DNA of 64,000 nucleotides from assembly GCF_013403975.1 (NCBI RefSeq), contig NZ_JABFDH010000001.1:496001-560000 (forward strand), written 5' to 3'. This stretch comes from Winogradskyella ursingii. Its GTDB lineage: Bacteria > Bacteroidota > Bacteroidia > Flavobacteriales > Flavobacteriaceae. Shown here in pieces: positions 19,051-28,356 of the stretch; positions within the stretch are counted from its first letter, which is position 1, and each line of letters opens with the position of its first letter. The position numbers and the translations under genes were made by a program. Below the pieces are notes generated by a model. It saw nothing but the letters and a program-made list of their open reading frames with translations, had not been told where the DNA came from and did no database searches.

Positions 19051-19815
19051 TTACATTCCACGTTTATCAAGCCAACCATTCAAAATTGTATTAAATTCTT
19101 CAGGATGTTCCATCATAGCAGCATGGCCACATTTATCAATCCAAAAAAGTTCAGAATCTGGTAATAGTTCGTGAAACTCCTCGGCAACTTCTGGTGGAGT
19201 CACATTATCATTTTTACCCCAAATAATACAAACTGGTGTTTTCATATTTGGCAGGTCTTTAGCCATATTGTGTCTAATTGCACTTTTAGCAATAGCTAAT
19301 GTTTTTACCAGTTTATTCCTGTCATTTACTGTTTCGTAAACTTCATCCACAATTTCTTTAGTTGCCACGTCTGGATCATAAAATACATCTTGTGCTTTTT
19401 TCTTGATAACCTCATAATCACTGCGCTTAGTGTAACCTCCTCCCATGGCGCTTTCGTAAAGTCCTGAGCTGCCTGTAATGATTAATGCTTTTACTTTTTC
19501 TGGATATAATTTTGTGTGATAAAGACCAATATGCCCACCTAATGAATTGCCTAATAGAATAACTTCATCAAGATCTTTAAACTCTATGAATTTTTTTAAA
19601 TAATTGGCAAAACTCTTAACGTTAGTTTTAAGCAGTGACATAGTGTAAATTGGGAGTTCTGGAATAATAACCTTGTAGCCGTTAGAGCTAAAATGGTTAG
19701 TGACTGCATCAAAATTACTGAGGCCGCCCATTAATCCATGCAGTACAATAATTGGTGTGCCTTCACCTACTTCAATATATCTAAAATCCTTTTCTTTCTT
19801 TAAAAGGTGTGCCAT
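19051..19815 (-). CDS. Alpha/beta hydrolase
   Basis: 254 residues with an alpha/beta-hydrolase layout: oxyanion-hole segment VLHGLMGG, nucleophile elbow GNSLGG, an Asp in WGKNDNVTPP, and the catalytic His in DKCGHAAMMEHPEEF. No signal peptide, so it is cytoplasmic. The substrate cannot be deduced. Similar genes often sit near engB and mraZ in flavobacteria, which may only reflect conserved gene order. Divergent from mraZ, with 297 bp between them. Confidence 0.92.
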   Translation of the reverse strand: MAHLLKKEKDFRYIEVGEGTPIIVLHGLMGGLSNFDAVTNHFSSNGYKVIIPELPIYTMSLLKTNVKSFANYLKKFIEFKDLDEVILLGNSLGGHIGLYHTKLYPEKVKALIITGSSGLYESAMGGGYTKRSDYEVIKKKAQDVFYDPDVATKEIVDEVYETVNDRNKLVKTLAIAKSAIRHNMAKDLPNMKTPVCIIWGKNDNVTPPEVAEEFHELLPDSELFWIDKCGHAAMMEHPEEFNTILNGWLDKRGM

Positions 19816-20035
19816 GTACGGATTAGTGCTTGAGTGTTAAAAACAAATATAACTAAATCCTTTAGAATATAAATTAAACGACCATTTATCAACATTTAAA
19901 ATTGCGAAAATGTTTTTAACAAGCTTTACACATCATTTTAAAATAAAATTTTTAGCTCGATTGATTACTATCGCTAGCATCAGGAAATTTGAAATGGTCC
20001 AAAATAGATATTCGGGTCAAAACTTATCAACAAAA

Positions 20036-20100
20036 GTGGGAGAATGTGGTAAAAAGTGGTGTTTTTTTCAATATATTTGAATCATAATCGTTAAAGTGGT
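20036..20100 (+). promoter_or_regulatory. MraZ operator: four phased GTGG(G/T) repeats at the dcw promoter
   Basis: GTGGG at 20036-20040 and GTGGT at 20046-20050, 20056-20060 and 20096-20100. The first three have an exact 10-bp period (5-base box, 5-base spacer), the layout described for MraZ binding sites in other bacteria. The fourth is four helical turns further on. A perfect -7 box (TATATTTG, 20072-20079) lies between the third and fourth boxes, so bound MraZ would cover the -33 region and the start of the transcript. This indicates autorepression of the dcw operon. The rest of the 297-bp gap (19816-20035) shows nothing I can name. Confidence 0.8.
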
Positions 20101-20112
20101 AAGCGAAATCTT

Positions 20113-20583
20113 TTGAATTCATTTATAGGTACATACGAGTGTAAAGCTGATGCCAAAGGAAGGTTAATGATACCTGCTGGTCTCAAAAAACAGTTGTCGG
20201 TAGCATTGCAAGACGGTTTTGTTTTAAAACGAGCCGTGTTTCAGCCATGTCTGGAATTATACCCAATGGCAGAGTGGAATGCCATGATGCAAAAAGTGAA
20301 TAAGCTCAATCGATTTAAGAAAAAGAACAACGATTTTATAAGAAGATTCACGGCTGGAGTAAAAATTGTCGAGGTTGATAATGCAGGTAGATTGTTGATT
20401 CCAAAAGATTTAATTGCTTTTTCAGGAATTTCGAAACAAGTGGTTTTGGCTTCGGCAGTTAATATTTTAGAAATTTGGGATAAGGATAAATACGAACGAG
20501 CTATAGATGATGCAGCTTCTGATTTTGCGGATTTGGCAGAAGAAGTAATGGGACAAGATGATGACGACAATGGAATATCATAA
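20113..20583 (+). CDS. mraZ: Transcriptional regulator MraZ
   Basis: 156 residues. Two SpoVT/AbrB-like halves, each with the DxxGR signature: ECKADAKGRLMIPAGL near residues 9-24 and VEVDNAGRLLIPKDL near 83-97. MraZ forms ring-shaped oligomers that bind tandem GTGGG-type repeats upstream of its own gene and regulate the dcw cluster; such repeats are present just upstream here. The start is TTG at 20113, giving MNSFIGTYECKAD, the usual flavobacterial N-terminus. The 3' end overlaps rsmH by 14 bases. A C-terminal acidic tail (GQDDDDNGIS) is present. Confidence 0.97.
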   Translation: MNSFIGTYECKADAKGRLMIPAGLKKQLSVALQDGFVLKRAVFQPCLELYPMAEWNAMMQKVNKLNRFKKKNNDFIRRFTAGVKIVEVDNAGRLLIPKDLIAFSGISKQVVLASAVNILEIWDKDKYERAIDDAASDFADLAEEVMGQDDDDNGIS

Positions 20584-21466
20584 TGCAGTACTACTCAAGG
20601 AAACCGTCGACGGTCTCAATATAGATCCAACAGGCGTCTATGTGGATGTCACGTTTGGAGGTGGTGGACACAGTAGGGAAATACTTTCTAGGCTTGGTCC
20701 CAATGGTAAACTCTATGCATTTGATCAAGATAAGGATGCGCTAAAAAATAAAATTGAAGACGACCGGTTTGTGTTGATTAATGAGAATTTTAGATTCATC
20801 AAACGGTTCTTGAGGTTTTATGGAGTGAAGGAGGTAGATGGTGTTTTGGCAGATTTTGGAGTTTCATCCCATCAATTTGATGTAGCAGAGCGCGGATTTT
20901 CAACACGTTTCGAAGCTGACCTGGACATGAGAATGAATCAAGACAGTAAGCTTTCGGCTTTTGAGGTAATTAATAAATATTCTGAAGAGCAATTGAGAGA
21001 TGTGTTAATGCAGTATGGAGAATTACGCCAAGCACCTGCCATGGCAAGAGTTATAGTTTCTGAAAGAAATAAAACTGAAATAAAGACAAGCGAACAATTA
21101 AAAACAGTACTTAAGCAGTTTTTAAATCATAAAAAGGAAAATAAAGTGCTGGCGCAAATTTATCAAGCCATCAGAATAGAGGTTAATCAAGAAATTGAAG
21201 CCTTAAAAGAGCTGTTGCTGCAAACGCCAGAAATTTTGAAAAAAGGGGGCAGGTTAAGTTTCATTTCTTACCATTCTTTGGAAGACAGATTGGTGAAAAG
21301 ATTTATCAGAAACGGATTGTTTGAGGGAGAGCCCGAACGTGATGTTTTTGGAAATTTTGAAGTGCCATTGAGAAAAGTAGGAAAATTAATTGTGCCATCC
21401 CATAATGAAGTAAAACAAAACAACAGAGCGAGAAGTGCAAAGTTGAGGGTAGCTGAGAAATTATGA
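20570..21466 (+). CDS. rsmH: 16S rRNA (cytosine1402-N4)-methyltransferase RsmH
   Basis: About 298 residues from the ATG at 20570 (MEYHNAVLLKETVDGL, the usual N-terminus); upstream ATGs at 20558 and 20561 are in frame but would add unlikely residues. SAM-binding motif YVDVTFGGGGHSREIL, ADFGVSSHQFD, RGFSTRFEADLDMRM, and the C-terminal ISYHSLEDRLVKRFI are all diagnostic. It methylates N4 of C1402 in 16S rRNA. Second gene of the dcw cluster; ends by overlapping ftsL through ATGA. Confidence 0.97.
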   Translation: MEYHNAVLLKETVDGLNIDPTGVYVDVTFGGGGHSREILSRLGPNGKLYAFDQDKDALKNKIEDDRFVLINENFRFIKRFLRFYGVKEVDGVLADFGVSSHQFDVAERGFSTRFEADLDMRMNQDSKLSAFEVINKYSEEQLRDVLMQYGELRQAPAMARVIVSERNKTEIKTSEQLKTVLKQFLNHKKENKVLAQIYQAIRIEVNQEIEALKELLLQTPEILKKGGRLSFISYHSLEDRLVKRFIRNGLFEGEPERDVFGNFEVPLRKVGKLIVPSHNEVKQNNRARSAKLRVAEKL

Positions 21467-21786
21467 AAAAGAGTATTTACAGCATATTGCGTGGTAAATT
21501 TCTAATCAGTGATGATTCGTTTAAAAATTGGCGCATCATCATTTTTGTTTCGGTCTTAGCAATTATCATGATTGCAAGTTCGCATAGCGCAGACAAAAAA
21601 GTACACGAGATTGCAAGACTTACAAATGAAGTCAAAGAAATGCGTTCTGCCTTTGTAGATGGAAGATCAAAACTAATGCGATTAAAAATGGAGTCATCCA
21701 TCATAAAAAAAATGGCGGATAAGGGTGTTCAGATTTCAGAAATTCCACCCACTAAAATTAAAGTTAAATCATCAATACAGAATTAA
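21463..21786 (+). CDS. ftsL: FtsL-like cell division protein
   Basis: 107 residues. A short cytoplasmic N-terminus, one membrane segment (about residues 25-43, IIIFVSVLAIIMIAS) and a periplasmic coiled-coil region follow, as expected of FtsL. Sequence similarity in this family is low, so the call rests on topology and position between rsmH and ftsI. Its ATG overlaps the rsmH stop (ATGA). FtsL links FtsQ and FtsB with the FtsW/FtsI synthase in the divisome. No separate ftsB was seen in the cluster. Confidence 0.9.
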   Translation: MKKSIYSILRGKFLISDDSFKNWRIIIFVSVLAIIMIASSHSADKKVHEIARLTNEVKEMRSAFVDGRSKLMRLKMESSIIKKMADKGVQISEIPPTKIKVKSSIQN

Positions 21787-21789
21787 GCT

Positions 21790-23805
21790 TTGGCAACAAC
21801 AGAGACCAACATATTAAACAGATTGTACTTCGTGGCAGGCTGCATGTTTGTGTTTGCTATGGCTGTGGTGTTTAAGTTATGTACAATTCAATTTGTACAG
21901 GGAGACAAGTACCGTGACCTAGCCGAAAAAAGAACTGTAAAAGATTTCGAAATTGAGCCAAATCGCGGTAATGTGTATTCTGCTGATGGTAGTTTGTTGG
22001 CAACCTCAATTCCCAAATATGATATAAGGATTGATGCCATTCAACCAAAAAACAAGGTTTTTGAAGCCCATATTAATGCTTTGGCAGATTCTCTTGGCAA
22101 ATACAGAGGTAAGCCTAAATCATATTATGTAAATGTTATTCGTAAAGCAAGAAAAAACAAAAACAGGTATTTTTTGTTAGCAAGAAATATCAGTTACTCT
22201 GATTATGTGAGGTTGAGAAATTTCCCTTTACTCAATTTAGGCGCTATCAAAGGAGGGCTTATTGTGGAGCAAAATACAAGAAGAGAACACCCTATGGGAG
22301 GTATAGCCTCAAGATCCATCGGTTATGAGCGTTTTGATGAAGATGGTAACGTAACTCGAGCTGGTATTGACGGGGCCTTTGGCGAAGATTACCTAAGAGG
22401 ACAAAAAGGAAAACGTCTAAAGCAAAAAATAGGAAACGGACAATGGAAACCAATTGCAGATTATAATCAAATTGAGCCACAAGATGGTTACGACGTATAC
22501 ACCACAATTGATGTTAATATTCAGGATATAGCCCATCATTCGCTTTTGGGACAATTAGAGGAATACGAAGCAGAACACGGTTGTGTAGTGGTAATGGATG
22601 TAAAAACGGGCGAAATTAAAGCTATATCTAATCTTGGTAGAAATAAGGCAGGAAAATATTACGAAAGATTGAATTATGCCGTAGGCGAAAGCCATGAGCC
22701 TGGTTCCACCTTTAAGGTTATGGCAATGATGGCTGCGCTAGAAGATAAAGTGATTGATACGTCTACTATAATTGATACGAAAAAAGGGACTAAATATTTC
22801 TACGGACGTACCATTAGCGATTCGCATCGTGGTGGATATGGTAAAATTTCTGCAGCAAGAACGTTGGAAGTTTCGTCTAATATTGGATTAGCCACCATAG
22901 TGGATGATCACTATTCTGATAACCCTGAAAAATTTCTAAAACGACTAAAACAATGGAAACTAAATAAGCCACTTGGAGTTTCCATAGTTGGTGAGGGGAT
23001 TCCGGATATTCCAGAGCCTGGAGCATCCAATTGGAGTAGAAACGCATTGCCATCTATGGCTTATGGTTACAACTTGACTATGACTCCTTTACAGACTTTG
23101 GCATTCTATAATGCTATCGCCAATAAAGGAGAACTAATCAAACCAAGGTTTATCAAAGCCGTAAAATCTTTTGATAAAGACATAGAAGTGTTTAACAAAG
23201 AGGTGTTAGTCGAAAAAATATGCAGTGACAAGGTTTTGGCAGAAATGCGAGATATGCTCAAAAACATCATTATTAGAGGTACAGGTGAGCGCATGTATTC
23301 CGAAGTGTTTTCAATGGCTGGCAAAACAGGAACGGCAAGAACCGATTATGCAAATGCAGAAGAATGGAATAAAGACAGAAAATACATTTCGTCTTTTGCA
23401 GGCTATTTTCCTGCAGATCAACCAAAATACTCTTGTATTGTAGTAATTCACAAGCCAAGTACAAAAGTTGGCTATTATGGAGCGGACGTTTCTGGTCCGG
23501 TTTTTAAAAGAATCGCACAAAAAATTTATACAGACACACCAATTATAGATGAGGTGGATAGTTTGAATTTTAACAACAATGTGGTCAATAAGGAATTCGA
23601 GAATTTCTACACCATGTCACGCAAGTACAAAACACTTATGCCAAGTGTCATCGGTATGCCTGCAATGGATGCAATCGCATTGCTAGAGAACTTGCAGATC
23701 GATGTAAAAGTGAAGCTCAACGGTAGTGGGATTATAAAAAAACAGTCTATTAACAAGCTGCAAAAATTACAGCCAAACCAAACCATAGTTTTAGACGCGT
23801 CATGA
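21790..23805 (+). CDS. ftsI: Division-specific penicillin-binding protein (FtsI/PBP3 type) with C-terminal PASTA domain
   Basis: 671 residues, TTG start 3 bp after ftsL. N-terminal membrane anchor at about residues 12-32, a PBP dimer domain, then the transpeptidase domain with the three active-site motifs: Ser306 in GSTFK, SSN at 362-364, and KTGT at 512-515. The last ~65 residues (MPSVIGMPAMDAIALLENLQ) form a PASTA domain, found in many Bacteroidota and Gram-positive FtsI-type proteins but not in E. coli. Function: cross-links septal peptidoglycan, partner of FtsW. Overlaps murE by 4 bases. Confidence 0.96.
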   Translation: MATTETNILNRLYFVAGCMFVFAMAVVFKLCTIQFVQGDKYRDLAEKRTVKDFEIEPNRGNVYSADGSLLATSIPKYDIRIDAIQPKNKVFEAHINALADSLGKYRGKPKSYYVNVIRKARKNKNRYFLLARNISYSDYVRLRNFPLLNLGAIKGGLIVEQNTRREHPMGGIASRSIGYERFDEDGNVTRAGIDGAFGEDYLRGQKGKRLKQKIGNGQWKPIADYNQIEPQDGYDVYTTIDVNIQDIAHHSLLGQLEEYEAEHGCVVVMDVKTGEIKAISNLGRNKAGKYYERLNYAVGESHEPGSTFKVMAMMAALEDKVIDTSTIIDTKKGTKYFYGRTISDSHRGGYGKISAARTLEVSSNIGLATIVDDHYSDNPEKFLKRLKQWKLNKPLGVSIVGEGIPDIPEPGASNWSRNALPSMAYGYNLTMTPLQTLAFYNAIANKGELIKPRFIKAVKSFDKDIEVFNKEVLVEKICSDKVLAEMRDMLKNIIIRGTGERMYSEVFSMAGKTGTARTDYANAEEWNKDRKYISSFAGYFPADQPKYSCIVVIHKPSTKVGYYGADVSGPVFKRIAQKIYTDTPIIDEVDSLNFNNNVVNKEFENFYTMSRKYKTLMPSVIGMPAMDAIALLENLQIDVKVKLNGSGIIKKQSINKLQKLQPNQTIVLDAS

Positions 23806-25265
23806 TGGTTTTAAAAGACATATTGTACAAGGTTACTATCAATGCAGTCGTCGGCAGTACGAGTATTGAGGTGAATAAAGTTGAATTTGATTCACGTAAA
23901 ATCGAATCTAATGATGTCTTTGTGGCTATTTCCGGTACAATAAACGATGGGCACAAATTCATAGAACAAACGATTGAAAACGGAGCTATTGCTGTAATCT
24001 GCGAAAAACTCCCAAAGCAACTTAAGGATGGTGTTACGTATGTGAAAGTGACAAATTCTAGTCAAGCATTGGCACACATGGCAGCCAACTTTTTTGAGTA
24101 TCCATCACAAAACTTAAAGTTGGTTGGAGTTACAGGTACAAACGGTAAAACAACGGTTTCTAGTTTGCTATATCAATTGTTTAAAAAAGCAGGCTATAAA
24201 GTCGGATTGTTGTCTACCGTGAAAATTATGGTAGATAATAAAGAATTTAAGGCCACCCATACCACTCCAGATTCATTGACTTTGAATAAGTATCTAAAAT
24301 TAATGAATGAAGAGGGTGTGGAATACTGCTTTATGGAGGTGAGTTCACATGGAATTCACCAAAGCAGAACAGAAGGTCTCGATTTTAAAGGTGGAATTTT
24401 TACAAACCTGTCCCATGACCATTTGGACTATCATGAAACCTTTGCCGAATATCGGGATGTCAAGAAATCATTTTTTGACAATCTGCCTCAGCATGCTTTT
24501 GCATTATCAAATATAGATGACAAAAACGGTTTGGTAATGCTTCAGAACACACAGGCAAAAAAATATACCTATGCATTAAAAAACTACGCCGATTATCGTG
24601 CTCAAATTCTAGAAAATGAATTCAGCGGTTTGCTTTTAAAGGTAAATGAAAGTGAATTATGGACACGATTAATAGGAAGTTTCAACGCATACAACATTCT
24701 TGCTATTTATGGAACAGCTGAATTGCTGGGCTTAGAAAAAGATGAAACTTTAAGACTTATTAGTGAGCTTGAAAACGTTAGTGGACGCTTTCAATATTTA
24801 ATTTCTGATGAGAAAATTACTGCAATTGTAGATTATGCCCACACACCAGATGCACTTAAGAATGTGTTGGAAACCATCAATAGCATTCGAACAAAAAACG
24901 AAGAATTGATTACAGTTGTTGGCTGCGGTGGAGATAGAGATAAAACCAAACGTCCAAAGATGGCGCATATCGCTTCGGCTTTAAGTACAAAGGCCATATT
25001 TACAAGTGACAATCCACGAAGTGAAACCCCAGAAACTATCATTGAAGACATGGAAAAAGGGGTAGAGCCACAAAATTTTAAAAAAACATTATCAATAACC
25101 GATAGGAAACAGGCGATAAAAACGGCATGTCAAATGGCAAAGGCTAGCGACATCATTTTAATCGCTGGAAAAGGTCATGAAACCTATCAGGAAATAAAAG
25201 GAGAACGCTTTGATTTTGATGATTACAAAATTGTTCAGGAGTTTTTAAAACAATTAAAGAAATAG
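23802..25265 (+). CDS. murE: UDP-MurNAc-L-Ala-D-Glu:meso-diaminopimelate ligase
   Basis: 487 residues. Mur ligase ATP-binding loop GTNGKTT at about 112-118, and the amino-acid specificity motif DNPR at 403-406, which in known MurE enzymes selects meso-diaminopimelate over lysine. The peptidoglycan of this organism is therefore DAP-type. Other Mur signatures: EVSSHG, FTNLSHDHLDYH, VDYAHTPDALKNVL, GKGHETYQ. Cytoplasmic. The gene overlaps ftsI (ATGA). The next canonical gene, mraY, is separated by an inserted four-helix-bundle gene. Confidence 0.98.
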   Translation: MMVLKDILYKVTINAVVGSTSIEVNKVEFDSRKIESNDVFVAISGTINDGHKFIEQTIENGAIAVICEKLPKQLKDGVTYVKVTNSSQALAHMAANFFEYPSQNLKLVGVTGTNGKTTVSSLLYQLFKKAGYKVGLLSTVKIMVDNKEFKATHTTPDSLTLNKYLKLMNEEGVEYCFMEVSSHGIHQSRTEGLDFKGGIFTNLSHDHLDYHETFAEYRDVKKSFFDNLPQHAFALSNIDDKNGLVMLQNTQAKKYTYALKNYADYRAQILENEFSGLLLKVNESELWTRLIGSFNAYNILAIYGTAELLGLEKDETLRLISELENVSGRFQYLISDEKITAIVDYAHTPDALKNVLETINSIRTKNEELITVVGCGGDRDKTKRPKMAHIASALSTKAIFTSDNPRSETPETIIEDMEKGVEPQNFKKTLSITDRKQAIKTACQMAKASDIILIAGKGHETYQEIKGERFDFDDYKIVQEFLKQLKK

Positions 25266-25268
25266 AAA

Positions 25269-25675
25269 GAATCTAGAATCACGATTTTAGAATTACGAAT
25301 TAAAATTGAAACAACAATTAAAAAATAGAACTCAGAAATATGCAGCAGATTGCTGGTGCTTATGTGCAAAATTTCCTTTGTCGAGAGAATACAATGCCTT
25401 TTGCAATCAATTGATAAGATGTTCAAGTTCGGTTGGAGCAAACTATAGAGCTGCATGTCGTGCAAAATCTGATGCTGATTTTATCAATAAGCTAAAAATT
25501 GTTGAGGAGGAGACCGATGAAAGCATGTATTTCTTGGAGCTGTTACTTCAGGTAAGTGATAAAGAACCCCAAGAAATAAAGCGTTTGCATAAGGAACGGA
25601 ATGAGCTACTGGCAATAGTCGTAGCATCAATAAAAACAATGCGAGCCAAAAATCGTAAATCATAAATCAAGAATC
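25269..25675. repeat. Imperfect inverted ends bracketing the inserted four-helix-bundle gene
   Basis: The left end (25269-25290) read in reverse complement matches the right end (25647-25668) at 15 of 22 positions, including an uninterrupted AAAATCGT core. Both ends also carry GAATCT. They lie just outside the inserted gene in an otherwise gap-free operon. This is suggestive of a mobile or acquired segment but not proof. Confidence 0.45.
25306..25665 (+). CDS. Four-helix-bundle protein (23S rRNA intervening-sequence protein family)
   Basis: 119 residues from a TTG start. The pattern is that of the small four-helix-bundle (S23/IVP) family: an N-terminal helix with KFPLSREYNAFCNQLIR, then CSSSVGANYRAACRAKS, FINKLKIVEEETDESMYFLE, and a C-terminal helix ELLAIVVASIKTMRAK. 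The family is known from insertions in 23S rRNA genes and from scattered places in Bacteroidota chromosomes; its function is unknown. Here it splits murE from mraY inside an otherwise compact operon, bracketed by imperfect inverted ends. Lying in the same direction, it should be transcribed with the dcw genes. Confidence 0.88.
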   Translation: MKQQLKNRTQKYAADCWCLCAKFPLSREYNAFCNQLIRCSSSVGANYRAACRAKSDADFINKLKIVEEETDESMYFLELLLQVSDKEPQEIKRLHKERNELLAIVVASIKTMRAKNRKS

Positions 25676-25688
25676 TTAAATATAAATA

Positions 25689-26930
25689 ATGCTCTATTAC
25701 CTATTTGAATATCTAGAAAAACAGTTTCAATTTCCTGGCGCTTCGCTATTCGGATTTTTGACGTTCAGAGCTGCTGTTGCTATGATTCTGTCTTTGTTGA
25801 TTTCTACCATTTTCGGTAAGCGAATCATTAGGTATTTACAGGCCAAGCAAGTAGGTGAGACTATCAGGGATTTAGGATTAGAAGGTCAAGTTGAAAAAGC
25901 TGGGACACCAACTATGGGTGGTATTATTATCATTTTAGCAACCTTAATTCCAGTAGTATTGTTGGCTAAGCTTGAAAATGTATATGTCATTCTTTTAATC
26001 GTGACCACACTGTGGATGGGAGCCATCGGTTTTATTGACGATTACATCAAAAAATTTAAGAACGATAAGGAAGGGTTAAAAGGAAAGTTTAAAGTATTGG
26101 GTCAAATAGGTCTTGGTATCATAGTCGGAGTAACATTATTCTTTCATAATGATGTGACAATTAAAGAAGAATTACCAATCCAAGAGCAGCGTACTTTATT
26201 AGCTGAAAATCCGGATTTGCCGCCTGCAAAACTATTTGATGTTGAAGAGAAATCAACCAAAACAACTATTCCATTTGTAAAGAATAATGAGTTTGACTAT
26301 TCAGACTTAATCACTTGGATCAGTCCAGAGTTAGAAAAATATGCATGGATCATTTTTATTTTGGTAAGCATTTTTATAATAACGGCAGTATCAAATGGGG
26401 CAAATCTTACAGACGGCATTGATGGGCTTGCCGCAGGAAGTTCAGCTATAATTGTTCTGACTTTAGGAATTTTTGCATGGGTCTCAGGTAACATCATCTT
26501 TTCAAAATACTTGGATATTATGTATATCCCAAGAGTGGAGGAAATCACAATTTACATCACCGCTTTTGTTGGTGCGCTTATTGGTTTTTTATGGTACAAC
26601 ACCTATCCAGCTCAAGTTTTTATGGGAGATACAGGAAGTTTAACTATAGGTGGTATTATCGCAGTGATTGCCATTGCGGTAAGAAAAGAATGGTTGATTC
26701 CAGTGCTGTGTGGCATCTTTCTGGCGGAGAACCTTTCTGTGGTAATGCAGGTGAGTTATTTCAAATACACGAGGAAGAAGTTTGGTGAGGGAAGGCGCAT
26801 TTTTAAAATGTCGCCATTGCACCACCATTATCAAAAGTCAGGCTACCACGAAAGTAAAATCGTTACACGCTTTTGGATCATAGGGATTTTGCTGGCGATT
26901 ATATCTATAGTGACATTAAAAATTAGATAG
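25689..26930 (+). CDS. mraY: Phospho-N-acetylmuramoyl-pentapeptide transferase
   Basis: 413 residues, about 50 longer than E. coli MraY because of an extra hydrophilic loop (about residues 150-205, with [16 protein letters not shown]) common in Bacteroidota. Ten or so membrane segments. Catalytic signatures: [43 protein letters not shown], and [11 protein letters not shown] near the C-terminus. It transfers phospho-MurNAc-pentapeptide to undecaprenyl phosphate, giving lipid I. The stop is followed immediately by a REP-like repeat. Confidence 0.97.
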   Translation: MLYYLFEYLEKQFQFPGASLFGFLTFRAAVAMILSLLISTIFGKRIIRYLQAKQVGETIRDLGLEGQVEKAGTPTMGGIIIILATLIPVVLLAKLENVYVILLIVTTLWMGAIGFIDDYIKKFKNDKEGLKGKFKVLGQIGLGIIVGVTLFFHNDVTIKEELPIQEQRTLLAENPDLPPAKLFDVEEKSTKTTIPFVKNNEFDYSDLITWISPELEKYAWIIFILVSIFIITAVSNGANLTDGIDGLAAGSSAIIVLTLGIFAWVSGNIIFSKYLDIMYIPRVEEITIYITAFVGALIGFLWYNTYPAQVFMGDTGSLTIGGIIAVIAIAVRKEWLIPVLCGIFLAENLSVVMQVSYFKYTRKKFGEGRRIFKMSPLHHHYQKSGYHESKIVTRFWIIGILLAIISIVTLKIR

Positions 26931-26937
26931 TGTTTGT

Positions 26938-27005
26938 GATTCCTGCGAAGGTAGGAATCCAAAGAGAAATTAATAAAGAAATAGATTCCTGCTTTCGCAG
27001 GAATG
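26938..27005. repeat. Paired-hairpin REP-like repeat, copy 1
   Basis: Two short palindromes, 26938-26959 (TTCCTGC-GAAG-GTAGGAA) and 26984-27004 (TTCCTGC-TTTC-GCAGGAA), separated by ~24 bases. The arrangement is like bipartite REP/BIME elements. It fills the mraY-murD gap and reaches the first possible murD ATG. A second copy lies after murD. Confidence 0.75.
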
Positions 27006-28349
27006 AAAAAAATGAAGAAAGGAAGGCTGGTCATATTAGGAGGTGGCGAAAGCGGAGTTGGAACAGCACTCTTGGGAAAAGCAAAAGGCTACGAGGTCTT
27101 TGTCTCGGATAAGGGAAAAATTAAGGATAAATACAAAGACGTTCTTTTAAATAATGAGATTGAATTTGAAGATGAACAGCATACAGAATCAATAATTCTT
27201 AAGGCTGACATTGTCATGAAAAGTCCTGGAATTCCAGATAAAGTGGCTTTGGTAAAACAAATCCGAGAAGCTGGGATAAAAGTGGTTTCGGAAATTGAAT
27301 TTGCATCAAAATTTACCGACGCAACTTTGGTAGCAATTACAGGTAGTAATGGTAAAACCACAACAGCGACGTTGACGCATCATCTTCTGAAACAAGAATT
27401 AGATGTTGGGTTGGCGGGAAATATTGGTGACAGTTTCGCAAAGCAAATTTTACAAAAGAATCATGAGACTTACGTATTGGAGATCAGTAGTTTTCAATTG
27501 GATGACATCATTGACTTTAAACCAAAAATTGCAGTACTGACCAATATCACACCAGACCATTTGGACCGATACGATTATAAGTTTGAAAATTATATCGCTT
27601 CAAAATTCAGGATAACAGAAAATCAGACGGAAGATGATTATTTCATCTATGATGCAGACGACGAAGTGATTTCAGCATGGCTTAAAACCCATCAAATTCA
27701 ATCTAAAAAAATTCCTTTTTCATTAACAAGAAAAATTGAGGGAGGAGCCTATTACGACAATAATAAAATAATAATAACAATAGATAATAACCATATAATT
27801 ATGCCAACAGAAAATATCACATTAGAAGGAAAACACAACATTAAGAATGCTATGGCAGCATCGACTGTTGCGCATTTACTTAAAATCAGAAAACAGACCA
27901 TACGCGAAAGTTTAGAAAATTTTCAAGGGGTAGAGCATCGTTTGGAGCACGTACTTAAAATCAACAAAGTACAGTATATCAACGATTCTAAGGCAACGAA
28001 TGTGAATGCCACATATTTTGCTTTGGAAAGTATGGATGCGCCAACGGTTTGGATTGTTGGTGGAGAAGATAAAGGAAACGATTACAAAGAATTGTACCAG
28101 TTTGTGAACGAAAAAGTCAAGGCAATTATCTGTTTGGGTGTAGACAACAAGAAACTCATGGAATCTTTCGGAAACATGGTAGATGTCATCATAGAAACAC
28201 AATATATGAGTGAGGCGGTTAAAATCGCTTATAAAGTTGCCGAAGCTGGAGACAACGTTTTGTTATCGCCAGCCTGTGCAAGTTTCGATCTGTTTGAAAA
28301 TTATGAGGATAGAGGACGACAATTTAAAAATGCGGTAAGGAATTTATAG
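27003..28349 (+). CDS. murD: UDP-N-acetylmuramoylalanine--D-glutamate ligase
   Basis: 448 residues. Rossmann-type N-terminus RLVILGGGESGVGTALL, ATP loop GSNGKTTT starting at residue 114, EISSFQLDDI, NITPDHLDRYD, EHRLEHV, NDSKATN and SPACASFDLFENYEDRG, all typical of MurD. It adds D-glutamate to UDP-MurNAc-L-Ala in the cytoplasm. Two in-frame ATGs (27003 and 27012) are possible starts; the first lies inside the last bases of the REP-like repeat and the second gives MKKGRLVILGGG, so the second may be the original start. Confidence 0.97.
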   Translation: MKKMKKGRLVILGGGESGVGTALLGKAKGYEVFVSDKGKIKDKYKDVLLNNEIEFEDEQHTESIILKADIVMKSPGIPDKVALVKQIREAGIKVVSEIEFASKFTDATLVAITGSNGKTTTATLTHHLLKQELDVGLAGNIGDSFAKQILQKNHETYVLEISSFQLDDIIDFKPKIAVLTNITPDHLDRYDYKFENYIASKFRITENQTEDDYFIYDADDEVISAWLKTHQIQSKKIPFSLTRKIEGGAYYDNNKIIITIDNNHIIMPTENITLEGKHNIKNAMAASTVAHLLKIRKQTIRESLENFQGVEHRLEHVLKINKVQYINDSKATNVNATYFALESMDAPTVWIVGGEDKGNDYKELYQFVNEKVKAIICLGVDNKKLMESFGNMVDVIIETQYMSEAVKIAYKVAEAGDNVLLSPACASFDLFENYEDRGRQFKNAVRNL

Positions 28350-28356
28350 GATGCTG

